From positions 1 through 64,000 of the forward strand of contig JADJOD010000027.1 of NCBI GenBank assembly GCA_016713985.1: a stretch of 64,000 bases of DNA, given 5' to 3'. Source of the stretch: Lewinellaceae bacterium (GTDB lineage Bacteria > Bacteroidota > Bacteroidia > Chitinophagales > Saprospiraceae). Shown here piece by piece: positions 26,951 to 36,334 of the stretch (within the stretch, counting starts at the first letter, position 1; the number at the start of each line of letters is the position of its first letter). Position numbers and translations under genes: made by a program. The notes beneath the pieces are model-generated. The model did no database searches. It was not told where the DNA came from and saw nothing but the letters and a program-made list of their open reading frames with translations.

Positions 26951-27487
26951 TTAGACCAATTGCCATTTTTTAACTTCTTCCAGTGCGGCTTTTTCGTCGG
27001 ACCAGCCCATTACGGTCATGGTGCCCAGTCCGTCGTAATACATAAAAAACAGTTCGATCATGTGCCTTGCGGCGCTGTAATCCTGCTGAAATTCGCGCCA
27101 ATTGGTGGCGCCGATGATCCTTTTTCCGGGGTCAGCCGGTATGGCCAGCACCTTATTGTCCCATTCGCCGAGGTCCTTGAGCAGCAGCAACCCGATGGCT
27201 TGTACCTCAATGACCGTGCCGACCGCAACGTGTTCGGCCAGCACCAGCACGTCGAGCGGGTCGCCGTCGCCGCCGCGAACCTTGTCCATCCGGGTAGAAG
27301 GGATAAAGCCGTAGTTGAGCGGATAAGACAGAAAGTTGACCCGCCTGGGTTTTCCGTCGCGTATATCAGGCCGGAATTCGAGTTTTTGTTTGTCGTATTC
27401 ATATTTGGTATTGGTACCTGCCGGGATTTCGATCACCGCATTCAGCAGGCCGTTTTGGGAAAAAGCAGGAAGGGCGAGGTGGTTCAT
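26951..27487 (-). CDS. ppa: Inorganic pyrophosphatase (family I)
   Basis: 178 residues from MNHLALPAFSQNGLLNAV. The metal-binding signature DGDPLDVLVL and YPLNYGFIPST are those of soluble family I pyrophosphatases, which hydrolyse PPi to two phosphates to drive biosynthesis. The open frame extends 54 bp upstream (MHSCILLSPSG), but the conserved start is at 27487. It lies directly upstream of the FemAB-like gene on the same strand. Confidence 0.93.
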   Translation of the reverse strand: MNHLALPAFSQNGLLNAVIEIPAGTNTKYEYDKQKLEFRPDIRDGKPRRVNFLSYPLNYGFIPSTRMDKVRGGDGDPLDVLVLAEHVAVGTVIEVQAIGLLLLKDLGEWDNKVLAIPADPGKRIIGATNWREFQQDYSAARHMIELFFMYYDGLGTMTVMGWSDEKAALEEVKKWQLV

Positions 27488-27668
27488 GTTGTTGGTTGTT
27501 GGAAAATGTCCCGATGGGGACAATAGTATACAAGAATGCAAAAATCTGCTTTACTCTCTGGAAATTGGATTTTATTTGCCCAATTGAAATCCGGCGTAGA
27601 ATTCTTCTCGTAGATACGCCGGACATTCATAACAAATTAATTCTCCAGCATTTAACCTTCCTCTCATC

Positions 27669-28007
27669 ATGTCAAAAAAACATTATTTCGACCCGGAAGA
27701 CCTCAAAAAGTTTGGCAATATCGGCGAATGGCAGAAACCTATGGCCGATAAATTTTTTGCCTGGTACGGAGAGGTGTTCAAGGAAGGCGCTCTGACCGAG
27801 CGGGAAAAAGCCCTCATCGCCCTGGCAGTCGCCCATACCGTCCAATGCCCGTATTGTATCGATGCCTATACGACGGATTGCCTTGGCAAAGGCGCCGACG
27901 AAGAACAAATGATGGAAGCGGTGCACGTGGCTGCGGCAATCCGGGCGGGTTCCAGCCTGGTGTTTTCCACCCAAATGATGAATCACACAAAAGACATGAC
28001 TATGTGA
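27669..28007 (+). CDS. AhpD-like carboxymuconolactone decarboxylase family protein, arsenosugar-associated
   Basis: 112 residues with the AhpD redox motif in VQCPYCIDAYTTDCLGKG and the helical core LTEREKALIALAVAHT. Small proteins of this type are commonly encoded next to ArsS and are described as arsenosugar-biosynthesis-associated peroxidase-like proteins. ArsS follows 121 bp downstream here, across an 8-bp inverted repeat, on the same strand. The CPYC pair fits a peroxidase or disulfide-relay function; the actual substrate is not known. Confidence 0.85.
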   Translation: MSKKHYFDPEDLKKFGNIGEWQKPMADKFFAWYGEVFKEGALTEREKALIALAVAHTVQCPYCIDAYTTDCLGKGADEEQMMEAVHVAAAIRAGSSLVFSTQMMNHTKDMTM

Positions 28008-28017
28008 TAAAGGGTAT

Positions 28018-28120
28018 AAGGGTTTCAGGGTTTAAGGGTTTGAGGGTTTAAGGGTTCCGCGTTGCCACAACCCTGAAACCCTCAAACCCTCAAACCCTGA
28101 AACCCTGAAACCCTTAAACC
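28018..28120. repeat. Inverted 8-bp repeat arms (AGGGTTTn / AACCCTnA)
   Basis: The left arm (28018-28057) is a run of AGGGTTT plus one variable base. The right arm (28068-28120) is a run of AACCCTGA/AACCCTCA units. They can pair into a long stem-loop between the AhpD-like gene and arsS, which run in the same direction. Confidence 0.85.
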
Positions 28121-28128
28121 TCTGCAAC

Positions 28129-29199
28129 ATGAGCATTCATCAAAAAACAAAATCCCTCGCTTCGCGGCACAGTGAGTTGTCCGATACTTTTTTTCAGCTG
28201 AAGGTGTTAAACGGAAAAGAAGTGACAGATGCCCGCTTTCCCGCGTTTTCGGAAACGATCAGGCAAGCCGGTTTCCCCGACGGGCGGCTTAGGCCCACCC
28301 GCATCGAGATTTTTCAGATGAACGTGGGAAAGCTCTGCAACCAGACCTGCGCACATTGCCATGTAGACGCCGGCCCCGACCGGAAGAAAGAAAACATGAG
28401 CCGCGCGCATTTTGAAAAATGCCTCGACATCCTCACCCGTTATGATATTCCAAAAGTGGACATCACCGGCGGCGCACCGGAATTGAATCCCCATTTTCGC
28501 TGGTTTGTGGAAGAATGCCGCAAACTCGGCAAACACGTGATGGACCGCTGCAACCTGACCGTGATCGTTTCGAACAAAAAATACCACGATCTGCCCGAAT
28601 GGTTTGCCGAAAACAAGGTCGAAGTGATCTCTTCCCTGCCGCATTACAGCGCCCTGCGCACCGACAGCCAACGCGGCGACGGTGTGTTCGACGATTCCAT
28701 CAAAGCCATGCAAATGTTGAATGCGGCGGGTTATGGCAAGGAAGGTACGGGGTTGGTTTTCAACCTGGTATATAACCCGACCGGTACTTTTTTGCCCGGA
28801 AACCAGGCTTCGCTGGAAGCCGAATTCAAACGTCAGTTGAAGCGCAAACACAACGTGGAATTCAATAACCTCTACGCAATCACCAACATGCCCATCAGCC
28901 GGTTTCTCGATTACCTGCTGGAGGGCGGCCACTACGAATCCTATATGCAGACGCTGCTCGATTCCTTTAATCCCGGAGCAGTAGGAGGCGTCATGTGCCG
29001 CAGTACAATTTCAGTCAGTTGGGACGGCTATCTCTACGATTGTGACTTCAACCAGATGCTCGACCTGAAAGTGGCGGGCAAAAACCACCTCGAAGACTTC
29101 GATCTCAACGCGCTGGAAAGCCGCGACATCGTGCTGAACCAACACTGCTACGGCTGTACGGCAGGTGCGGGGTCGAGCTGCGGGGGACAGGTGGCGTAA
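28129..29199 (+). CDS. arsS: Arsenosugar biosynthesis radical SAM protein ArsS
   Basis: 356 residues. The radical SAM cluster motif CNQTCAHC uses Cys70, 74 and 77. DITGGAPELNPHF and EVISSLPHYSALRTDSQRGDG are features of the ArsS family, which adds a 5'-deoxyadenosyl group to methylated arsenicals in arsenosugar formation. The C-terminal DUF3641-like part ends with the Cys-rich tail HCYGCTAGAGSSCGGQ. The partner AhpD-like gene lies upstream. No ArsM methyltransferase or ars transporter is visible in the window, so the substrate-making step must be encoded elsewhere. Confidence 0.92.
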   Translation: MSIHQKTKSLASRHSELSDTFFQLKVLNGKEVTDARFPAFSETIRQAGFPDGRLRPTRIEIFQMNVGKLCNQTCAHCHVDAGPDRKKENMSRAHFEKCLDILTRYDIPKVDITGGAPELNPHFRWFVEECRKLGKHVMDRCNLTVIVSNKKYHDLPEWFAENKVEVISSLPHYSALRTDSQRGDGVFDDSIKAMQMLNAAGYGKEGTGLVFNLVYNPTGTFLPGNQASLEAEFKRQLKRKHNVEFNNLYAITNMPISRFLDYLLEGGHYESYMQTLLDSFNPGAVGGVMCRSTISVSWDGYLYDCDFNQMLDLKVAGKNHLEDFDLNALESRDIVLNQHCYGCTAGAGSSCGGQVA

Positions 29200-29232
29200 C
29201 GGGAAAAAGGAGGTGGTTTGTTCAATAAATAT

Positions 29233-29291
29233 CGCTCGCGCCGGGCTTGGCCCGGCGTGGACAATCAACCGGGCCAAGCCCGGCGCGAGCG
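29233..29291. terminator. 23-bp perfect inverted repeat between convergent genes
   Basis: Arms 29233-29255 and 29269-29291 read CGCTCGCGCCGGGCTTGG and its complement, with a 13-nt loop. It lies between the convergent arsS and PLP-enzyme genes and can act as a bidirectional terminator, though it lacks a strong U-run. Confidence 0.8.
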
Positions 29292-29298
29292 GGATCGT

Positions 29299-30492
29299 TT
29301 ACAATGCCTCCAACCCCCTTTCCAAATCTTCCCACAACCATTCCGGGTCTTCCAATCCGATATAAAAGCGCACGAAGGTCCAGGGCAACGAAGCGTTCGG
29401 CTTGCCGGGAATGTTGTAAAACCCGATCGTCGGGATAATGAGCGATTCATGGCCGCCCCAACTGACGGCCATCAGGAAACGTTCGAGGCGGTGGATGAAG
29501 GTTTCCATTTTTTCCATCGAATCACTTTTGAACTGCACGGAAAACAAGCCGCCGCAGCCGCGCATTTGTTTTTTAGCGAGTTCCAATTGTGGGAAACTGT
29601 GGTGGAAAGGATACCAGATGCGCTCCACTTTCGGGTGTTTTTCGAGCCGGGAAATCAGCCACTGTGCATTTTCGCTGCTTCGTTGCAGGCGCAGGGGCAA
29701 GGTGCGCAATCCCCGGATGACCATCGCGGCGTCGTGTGGGCCGAGTATTCCGCCCAGGGTCATGAGTTCCGATTCAAAAATCTTTTGTACCATCGCTTTG
29801 TTTGCACAAAGCACACCCACCACCACATCGGAATGGCCGTTGAGGTACTTGGTACCCGAATGTACCACGATGTCGATGCCAAAAGCGGCGGGATTTTGGT
29901 ACAGCGGCGAACAATAGGAATTGTCGATAATGGTGACCAAACCGTGTTTTTGGGCCAGTGCGGCGCAGGCCGCCAGGTCCTGGCACTCGAAGGTCATGGT
30001 GTTGGGACTTTCTAAGTACAGGATGCGGGTATTGGGCCGGACTGCCGCTGCAATATGTTGAATATCAGTGCCGTCGACAAAAGTATATTCCACGCCGAAT
30101 CGCGAGAGAAACTTGCGCAGCAAAGCCGAAGTCCAGGAATACGGCGACTGCTGGCAGATGATATGTTCACCCGCCCGGATATTCCCGATCACTGCGGCAG
30201 CTACGGCGCCGGCGCCACTGGAGAATACCAAAGCGTCGTCGGTACCTTCGAGCGCAGCGAGTTTTTTCCGGAGTATTTCCACCGTCGGGTTGTTGCCACG
30301 GGAATACACGTGGTGATCCAGTTCGTCGGAAAAACATTCGCGAAACGTCGCCAGGTCGGGAAAAGCAAAATTGCTCGTCTGGATCACCGGCGGCGCAATG
30401 GCCTGGAAATATTGTTCGCGGTCTTCCCCGAGATGGGTGAGGATGTCGCTCAATGAAGGTTTCGGGTTTCGGGTTTCGGGCGAGTCATTCAT
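29299..30492 (-). CDS. PLP-dependent Cys/Met metabolism enzyme (cystathionine gamma-synthase/lyase family)
   Basis: 397 residues. The pyridoxal-phosphate Lys is in DIVVHSGTKYLNGHSDVV; YSRGNNPTVEILRKKLAALEG and SSGAGAVAAAVI are standard for this fold-type I family (MetB, MetC, MetZ and relatives). Substrate specificity cannot be read from the sequence. The N-terminus (MNDSPETRNPKPSLSD) is encoded by three tandem TTCGGGT heptamers at 30461-30480 (read on the opposite strand), and no later Met is near, so the repeat is part of the coding sequence. No sulfur-metabolism neighbours are seen. Confidence 0.88.
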   Translation of the reverse strand: MNDSPETRNPKPSLSDILTHLGEDREQYFQAIAPPVIQTSNFAFPDLATFRECFSDELDHHVYSRGNNPTVEILRKKLAALEGTDDALVFSSGAGAVAAAVIGNIRAGEHIICQQSPYSWTSALLRKFLSRFGVEYTFVDGTDIQHIAAAVRPNTRILYLESPNTMTFECQDLAACAALAQKHGLVTIIDNSYCSPLYQNPAAFGIDIVVHSGTKYLNGHSDVVVGVLCANKAMVQKIFESELMTLGGILGPHDAAMVIRGLRTLPLRLQRSSENAQWLISRLEKHPKVERIWYPFHHSFPQLELAKKQMRGCGGLFSVQFKSDSMEKMETFIHRLERFLMAVSWGGHESLIIPTIGFYNIPGKPNASLPWTFVRFYIGLEDPEWLWEDLERGLEAL

Positions 30493-30532
30493 GGTTTGGA
30501 TGTATTCATTGTTAAGATGGTGGCAGCTGCTA

Positions 30533-30604
30533 TAGGTGTGGCATGAATTGTTGGGAGAGAAATTTTTTTAAAAATTTCTCTCCCAACAATTCATGCCACA
30601 CCTA
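30533..30604. repeat. 35-bp perfect hairpin, TAGGTGTGGCAT family
   Basis: Arms 30533-30567 and 30570-30604 are perfect complements around a 2-nt loop. The outer end TAGGTGTGGCAT recurs in part at 37492-37504. It lies between two co-directional genes on the minus strand. Confidence 0.9.
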
Positions 30605-30617
30605 CGTAATTACTCTG

Positions 30618-32789
30618 CTACTTTTTCCTCTTCTTCTTCCCTTTCACCAACTTCATTTCCCCGATCAGGTTTGACGCGCCACCGAATTTATCCACGATAA
30701 AAAGTACGTAGCGGATATCCACCATGATGTTGCGGCAGATGGCGGGGTCGTAGTTCAGGTCGCTCATGGTACCTTCCCAGACGCGGTCAAAATTGAGGCC
30801 CACGAGGTTGCCGTTGGCATCGAGGGCCGGACTGCCGGAGTTGCCGCCGGTGGTGTGGTTGGTGCCGATAAAGGCCACGGGAATACGGCCCGTTGCGTCG
30901 GCATACTGACCATAATCCTTTGATTTCCAAAGATCAATGAGTTTTTGTGGAACGTCGAATTCGTAATCGCCCGGCACGTATTTTTCCATGATGCCTTCGA
31001 GGTAAGTGCGTTCGTTGTAGACCACGGCGTCGCGGGGCGAGTAGTCGTCCACTTTGCCGTAAGTGAGGCGCAGGGTGCTGTTGGCGTCGGGGAAAAAACG
31101 TTTTTCTTTAAACACTTCCATTTGTGCGGCCATGTACTGGCGTTGCAGGAGGTTTATTTGTGGCTGGAGTTCCTGGATTTTGGGTTGCACATTAGTCTGG
31201 TAGGCGTCGTTGAGCGTTTTCCAGAAGGTGTAGGCGGGGTCGTTTTTTAGCGTTTCGGCGATGAGGTCGGGTTTTTCGGCCAGCAGGGCGTTCATTTTGT
31301 CACGACTGGCCAGCACGCTGTTTTTAAAAATACCGGAAGCGAGCCCCGGGTAGCCGCCGTTTTTCGCTGCTGCCATTTTTACAAAACCGCCGCCCCATTC
31401 TTCCCGCATCTGGCCGGCGTAAATTTCCAAAAGACCGGCAAAAACGGCTTCATCCACTTCCGGCCGGTAATCTTTGTAAAAACCTTCCAGTCCGGCAGTG
31501 GCATCTTTTTGTTTGCCGGCGAAAAAAGCCGCTCCGTTTTTGTCGTAGGTGCCGATCCAGCTGTCGAGACTGGCGGCGAGGCCGAGTATTTCGTTGTTGC
31601 GGATGCAGGATTCTAAGTAAAGGTCGCGGGCGAGCGCATACGGCTCAATGTCTTTATACAGTTGGCGCAGGCGCGGGAGCAAATTGGCGTATCGGTATTT
31701 AAAATCCGGGTTTTTCCCGACCCGGCTGCTGAATTCGGCCTCGTAGTCGCGCTTTTTTTCCAGCGCTTTGAAGGTTTTTAAACCCAACATTTCACCCAGC
31801 CATTTTTTCCAGGAATTGGAAATGGACGAATAACGCGCGATGTAGGCGATTTTGACGGCCGGGTCTTTGCGCATAAAGCCGTCCATAATTTTCAGGGCGC
31901 GGTCGCGTACGGAGACTCTGGCGGGGTCGAGCACTTCACCGATCTGCTGCACGGCGGCTTCGGTCAGGTACTCGTCGGTGCGGCCGGGAAAGCCGTAAAC
32001 CATCGTAAATTCACCTTCTTGCGCGCCGTCGAGCGAAATAGCGAGGTGTTTTACGGGTTTGTACGGCGCGTTGTCTTTGGAATATTCCGCCGGGTGGTTG
32101 TCTTTGTCGGCATACACGCGGAACAGGGAAAAATCGCCGGTATGGCGCGGCCACACCCAGTTGTCGGTATCGGCGCCGAATTTGCCGATGCTGCTCGGCG
32201 GCGCGCCCACAAAACGCACATCCTTAAAGGTTTGTGTGACAAACAGGTAATACTGATTGCCGCTGTAAAAGGGGCGGATCTGTATTTCTTCCCACTTTTC
32301 TTTTTTGGTGTTTACACGAATCTGCGCGAGGTTTTTGTCGATCTGAGCCTGTCGGGTGTTTTCGGCCATACTTTCGGTCACACCCAGCAGCGCCAGGGCG
32401 GTCACGTCTTCCATACGGCTGATAAAAGTGGCGGTTACCCCTTTTGCCGGCATCTCTTCTTCGCGGCTTTTGGCCCAGTACCCGTTTTCTATGTAATTGT
32501 GTTCCAGCGTACTGAGGTTCTGGATGGCGTCGAACCCGCAGTGGTGATTGGTAAGCAGCAGGCCCTCCGGCGAGATCATTTCACCCGTGCAGCCGCCGCC
32601 GAACTGGCAAATGGCATCTTTCAAACTGGGGTTGACGTTGGCGTAGATGTCGTCGGCTTCGATCTTCAGACCGAGCGCTTTCATCTCTTTTTCGTTTTGT
32701 TTTTCGAGGTGGAGCGGTATCCACATGCCGCCTTGGGCGAAAAGTGCGGCCGGGGTGATGAACAGGAGGAGGAAGAGTAGTTTTTTCAT
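30618..32789 (-). CDS. S46 family dipeptidyl-peptidase, DPP11 type
   Basis: 723 residues, the normal S46 length (700-740). A signal peptide (MKKLLFLLLFITPAALFAQ) precedes the chymotrypsin-like double barrel. The catalytic His is in LLLTNHHCGFDAIQ and the Ser in TTGGNSGSPALDANGNLVG. The next segment LNFDRVWEG has Arg where DPP7-type enzymes have Gly, the feature that gives DPP11 its Asp/Glu specificity. It releases acidic dipeptides from peptides in the periplasm. The specificity call is from family knowledge. A TATCTTTG box lies ~25 bp upstream. Confidence 0.88.
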   Translation of the reverse strand: MKKLLFLLLFITPAALFAQGGMWIPLHLEKQNEKEMKALGLKIEADDIYANVNPSLKDAICQFGGGCTGEMISPEGLLLTNHHCGFDAIQNLSTLEHNYIENGYWAKSREEEMPAKGVTATFISRMEDVTALALLGVTESMAENTRQAQIDKNLAQIRVNTKKEKWEEIQIRPFYSGNQYYLFVTQTFKDVRFVGAPPSSIGKFGADTDNWVWPRHTGDFSLFRVYADKDNHPAEYSKDNAPYKPVKHLAISLDGAQEGEFTMVYGFPGRTDEYLTEAAVQQIGEVLDPARVSVRDRALKIMDGFMRKDPAVKIAYIARYSSISNSWKKWLGEMLGLKTFKALEKKRDYEAEFSSRVGKNPDFKYRYANLLPRLRQLYKDIEPYALARDLYLESCIRNNEILGLAASLDSWIGTYDKNGAAFFAGKQKDATAGLEGFYKDYRPEVDEAVFAGLLEIYAGQMREEWGGGFVKMAAAKNGGYPGLASGIFKNSVLASRDKMNALLAEKPDLIAETLKNDPAYTFWKTLNDAYQTNVQPKIQELQPQINLLQRQYMAAQMEVFKEKRFFPDANSTLRLTYGKVDDYSPRDAVVYNERTYLEGIMEKYVPGDYEFDVPQKLIDLWKSKDYGQYADATGRIPVAFIGTNHTTGGNSGSPALDANGNLVGLNFDRVWEGTMSDLNYDPAICRNIMVDIRYVLFIVDKFGGASNLIGEMKLVKGKKKRKK

Positions 32790-32813
32790 GTCAGGAAGTT
32801 TTCAAACCGGCGG

Positions 32814-32821
32814 CAAAGATA
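32814..32821 (-). promoter_or_regulatory. Promoter -7 box for the S46 peptidase
   Basis: CAAAGATA on the plus strand reads TATCTTTG on the minus strand, a full TAnnTTTG match. It predicts a start near 32808 and a ~19-nt leader. No clear -33 element. Confidence 0.5.
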
Positions 32822-32892
32822 ATCTTGTGGGATTCATCGGCGAGGTGCATTTCTACAAAGGGCCGGGGGGGCAGTATTGGAGTGCAAAAAAG

Positions 32893-32926
32893 AAAATCCC
32901 TGCGACATACCGGCCGCAGGGATTTT
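32893..32926 (-). terminator. Terminator after the TlpA-like gene
   Basis: Stem AAAATCCCTGCG / CGCAGGGATTTT with a 10-nt loop, 19 bp past the stop of the minus-strand gene. The minus-strand transcript ends with a U-rich tract. Confidence 0.75.
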
Positions 32927-32944
32927 TGAAATGGGTACTTCGGA

Positions 32945-34018
32945 TCAAAGCACCTTCAACAACTCCGCTTCCAGGTTATTCCTCGGGTTGATGGCCACAA
33001 TTTTGCCATCACGGCCGATGAGGAAGGTTTTGGGAATGGAGTGCACGCCGTATACACCGGCGGGTGCGCTGTTCCAGAACTGGAGGTCGCTCACGTGGTT
33101 GTCCCACTCGAGTCCGTCCTGTTTAATGGCTTGTACCCATTTATCTTTCCCGTCCTGCTTGTCGAGCGACACGCTGAACACGTCAAAACCTTTGTTTTTG
33201 TACTTTTTATACACCTCCACCACGTGCGGGTTGGCCATACGGCAGGGGCGGCACCAGGAAGCCCAGAAGTCGAGCAGCACCACTTTTCCTTTCAGGGAAG
33301 ACAGGGAGTGGGTTTTGCCGTCGGGGCCGGGCAAGCTGATATCGGGAGCGACCATACCCACGGTGATACTTTCGTCAGGTTGTTGTTGTGCCGACTGTTG
33401 CGCTATCTGGCTTTCGATCGTACCGATCATGGTGGCATAGTCCGTGGCGTATTTGGAGCCAGGCATGTATTCACCCAGGCCTTTGGAAGCAGTTTTAAAA
33501 TCGTCGAGGAATGCGCCGGCCTGGTTGCCAAGCAGGGAAGTGGTTAAAAACGCTTTCATCAGCGGGTTGCAACCTTTCTGGATGGTGGCACGTGCCTCTT
33601 CGGGGCTTTTCAGCTGGGTTTTGTACACATTGCTGATGATATCTGCGTAGCAGGTGAACGTTTCCGAACCTTTTACCTGTACGTCGAGGCGGTCGACCGT
33701 ATTCAGGTCGCCGCTGATCTCGATGGCGCCTTCTTTGCCATCTATAATAAAATACAGGCGTTTGGAGCCGATGGTCAGGCGGTAGATGCCTTGCTCGAAA
33801 GCTTTATCCTGTTTGATCTCGAAATTGCCGTTGGCGTCGCTGGTGGCAGTGCCGACGGGAATGTTGGAGCGGTCGAAATGAGCCTGTTCGAGGGTAACCT
33901 GCAGGTTGGCGGCGTTGGTTAAAGCGCCTTTTATCGAGTGACCCTGACCGTTGCAGGCGTACATGATGGCGATAACAGGCAGGAGTAAGAAAAACAGCAA
34001 AGAGTTTATTTTTTTCAT
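32945..34018 (-). CDS. TlpA-like thioredoxin-fold lipoprotein
   Basis: 357 residues. The N-terminus has a lipobox-like segment VIAIMYACNG, with Cys22 as the probable lipid anchor. A DUF4369-like domain (SIKGALTNAANLQVTLEQA) is followed by an AhpC/TSA-Redoxin domain with the active site FWASWCRPCRMANPHVVEV. Such proteins exchange disulfides in the periplasm, for example in cytochrome c or outer-membrane protein maturation. The start lies 22 bp after the purL stop, so the two may be co-transcribed, though no functional link is evident. Confidence 0.85.
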   Translation of the reverse strand: MKKINSLLFFLLLPVIAIMYACNGQGHSIKGALTNAANLQVTLEQAHFDRSNIPVGTATSDANGNFEIKQDKAFEQGIYRLTIGSKRLYFIIDGKEGAIEISGDLNTVDRLDVQVKGSETFTCYADIISNVYKTQLKSPEEARATIQKGCNPLMKAFLTTSLLGNQAGAFLDDFKTASKGLGEYMPGSKYATDYATMIGTIESQIAQQSAQQQPDESITVGMVAPDISLPGPDGKTHSLSSLKGKVVLLDFWASWCRPCRMANPHVVEVYKKYKNKGFDVFSVSLDKQDGKDKWVQAIKQDGLEWDNHVSDLQFWNSAPAGVYGVHSIPKTFLIGRDGKIVAINPRNNLEAELLKVL

Positions 34019-34040
34019 AAACGATTTATTGTGCGATGAT

Positions 34041-36258
34041 TCAATTCATGATATTTTCCAAAACCGTGTCATAGGTGCGTTTCCAGGCGGAAACGTTGCC
34101 CCAGTCTTCCCCGTCCACACGTATTTTTCCACCGGTCACGGCGCCGATGTGTTCGAACGACGTGTTTTCAGCCGTTAAAAAACGTTCAAAAGCCCCCGCT
34201 TGTTCTGTCGGCACCGTGACAATAATGCGACTTTGCGCTTCGCCGAACAACCAGGCGTCTTTACGAATGCCCGGGTTGCAACGCACGTCGAAACCAAGCC
34301 CACGCGGCATGGCGCTTTCGACCAGGGTTGTAAAAACGCCGCCGTCGGATACATCGTGGGCGGAAAGAACCTGTTTTTTGCGGATCACCTTTTTGAGCAG
34401 TTGCTGGAGGGTGTATTCTTCTTCGAGGTCAAAATGCGGGCAGGCGCTGTATTCGATATGCAGCACGGTGCGCAGGTATTCGCTGCTTCCGAGGTCGTCG
34501 CGACTGACGCCGAGCAGGTAAATGGCGTCGCCTTCTTTTTTAAAGTCCAGCGTCATCATTTGTTCGCAGTCGTCGAGAATGCCCAACATGCCGATGGTGG
34601 GGGTGGGGTAGACGGGTATCACCTTGCCGTTGTGGGTGTACTGGTTGTAAAAACTGACGTTGCCACCAGTCACGGGGGTTTCGAATTTGCGGCAGGCGTC
34701 GCCCATGCCCCGGATGGCTTGTGCAAACTGGTAGTACACCTCGGGGTTGTAGGGATTGCCGAAATTGAGGCAGTTGGTGATGGCGACGGGCTCGCCGCCG
34801 GCGCAGACGATGTTGCGCGCCGCTTCCGCCACGGCGATCATGCCGCCTTTCCAGGGATCGGCGTATACATAGGCGGAGTTGCAGTCGGTCGTAAGCGCCA
34901 GGGCCTTTTTGGTGCCTTTTACGTATACCACGGCGGCGTCGCTCGGGCGGTTGGTCGTCATGGTGCCGGTGCGCACCATGGAGTCGTATTGCCGGGTGAT
35001 CCAGTTTTTGGAAGCCAGGTTGGGCGAATTCCAGAGTTTTTGCGCTGCGAATTGATAATCAGCAGGTTGTGCAATTTTTTGGAGGTCAAATTTTTCAATT
35101 TCTTTCAGGTAGGCGGGCGTTTGTTGCTCGCGCACGTACACCGGAGCGCCGCCACCCAGCACAAGTGTATCAGCGGGCACATCGGCCACTTTTTCGCCGT
35201 GGTAAAAATATTCCAAACGTCCGCCGGCGGTGGTTTCCCCGATTTGTTCACAGGGCAGGTCCCATTTGTCAAAAACCGCCTGTATTTCGGCTTCCCGGCC
35301 GGGCACACAAACGATGAGCATACGTTCCTGACTTTCGGAAAGCAGGATTTCCCAGTCCTTCATATTGGCCTGGCGGGTCGGCACTTTCGACAGGTCGATG
35401 CGCATACCGCAGCCTGCTTTGGCGCTCATTTCGGAGGTGGAGCAGGTGATACCCGCAGCGCCCATGTCCTGCATACCCACCAATGCGCCGGTCTGGATGG
35501 CTTCGAGGCTGGCTTCGAGCAGCAGTTTTTCCTGGAAAGGGTCACCCACCTGCACGGCGGGCAAGTCTTCATGGCTGTCTGCCGACAAATCGGCGCTGGC
35601 AAAAGTGGCGCCGTGGATGCCGTCCTTGCCCGTTGCCGAGCCCACGATAAACACAGGGTTGCCCGGCCCGCCTGCGGTGGCACTCACCGTTTCGCCCGCT
35701 TTTACGATACCTGCCGACATGGCATTCACCAAAATATCGTGGTTGTAACAAGGCATAAAAGTATACTTCTCCACCCACGGTCGGCACGCCGAAACAGTTG
35801 CCGTAGTCGCCGATGCCCTTCACCACGCCGGTAATGAGGCGGCGCATGTGCGGTGTGTCGGGCACGCCGAAACGCAGGCTGTTGAGCGCGGCAATGGGCC
35901 GGGCGCCCATGGTGAAAATATCGCGGTGAATGCCGCCTACGCCCGTCGCAGCGCCCTGGTAAGGCTCAATGGCGGAAGGGTGGTTGTGGCTTTCGATTTT
36001 GAACACGCAACCGAGATTGTCGCCGATGTCGACTAAACCGGCGTTTTCTTCTCCCGCACCCACGAGCAGGCGTTTGCCGCTGCGCGGGAGGGTTTTTAAC
36101 TGAAGAATGGAGTTTTTATAGGAGCAGTGTTCGCTCCACATCACCGAGTAAATGCTGAGTTCGGTGAAATTGGGGGTTCTGCCCAGAATTTCTTTGATTT
36201 TTTCAAACTCATCGGCGCTAAGGCCGAGGTTCTTTGCGGTTTCAACGGTGACGTCCAT
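34041..36258 (-). CDS. purL: Phosphoribosylformylglycinamidine synthase PurL (one frame break)
   Basis: Restored length 738 aa, matching small-type PurL (FGAM synthase subunit II), which makes FGAM from FGAR with PurQ and PurS. The N-terminus MDVTVETAKNLGLSADEFEKI is followed by SVMWSEHCSYKNS, KIESHNHPSAIEPYQGAATG and, after the break, GVPTVGGEVYFMPCYN. Later come KGTKKALALTTDCN and GGEPVAITNCLNFGNP. The frame breaks at AAAA 35757-35760; removing one A restores VGGEVYF-MPCYNHDIL. As this is an essential housekeeping gene, an assembly error is likely. The start at 36258 is chosen by homology; an upstream frame to 36327 is unconserved. purQ and purS are not in the window. Confidence 0.92.
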
Positions 36259-36334
36259 TGTGTGAGCGGTGTGAGAGATGTGAGCGGTCGTGAGCGGGAT
36301 AAGACCCGCCTGCGGGGGTTGTGTCAAAAGTCAT

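Noticed and set aside
34200..35834. 544-aa plus-strand open frame
   Set aside because: Lies antisense to purL, has no family features and His/Gly/Val-rich shadow composition. purL explains the region.
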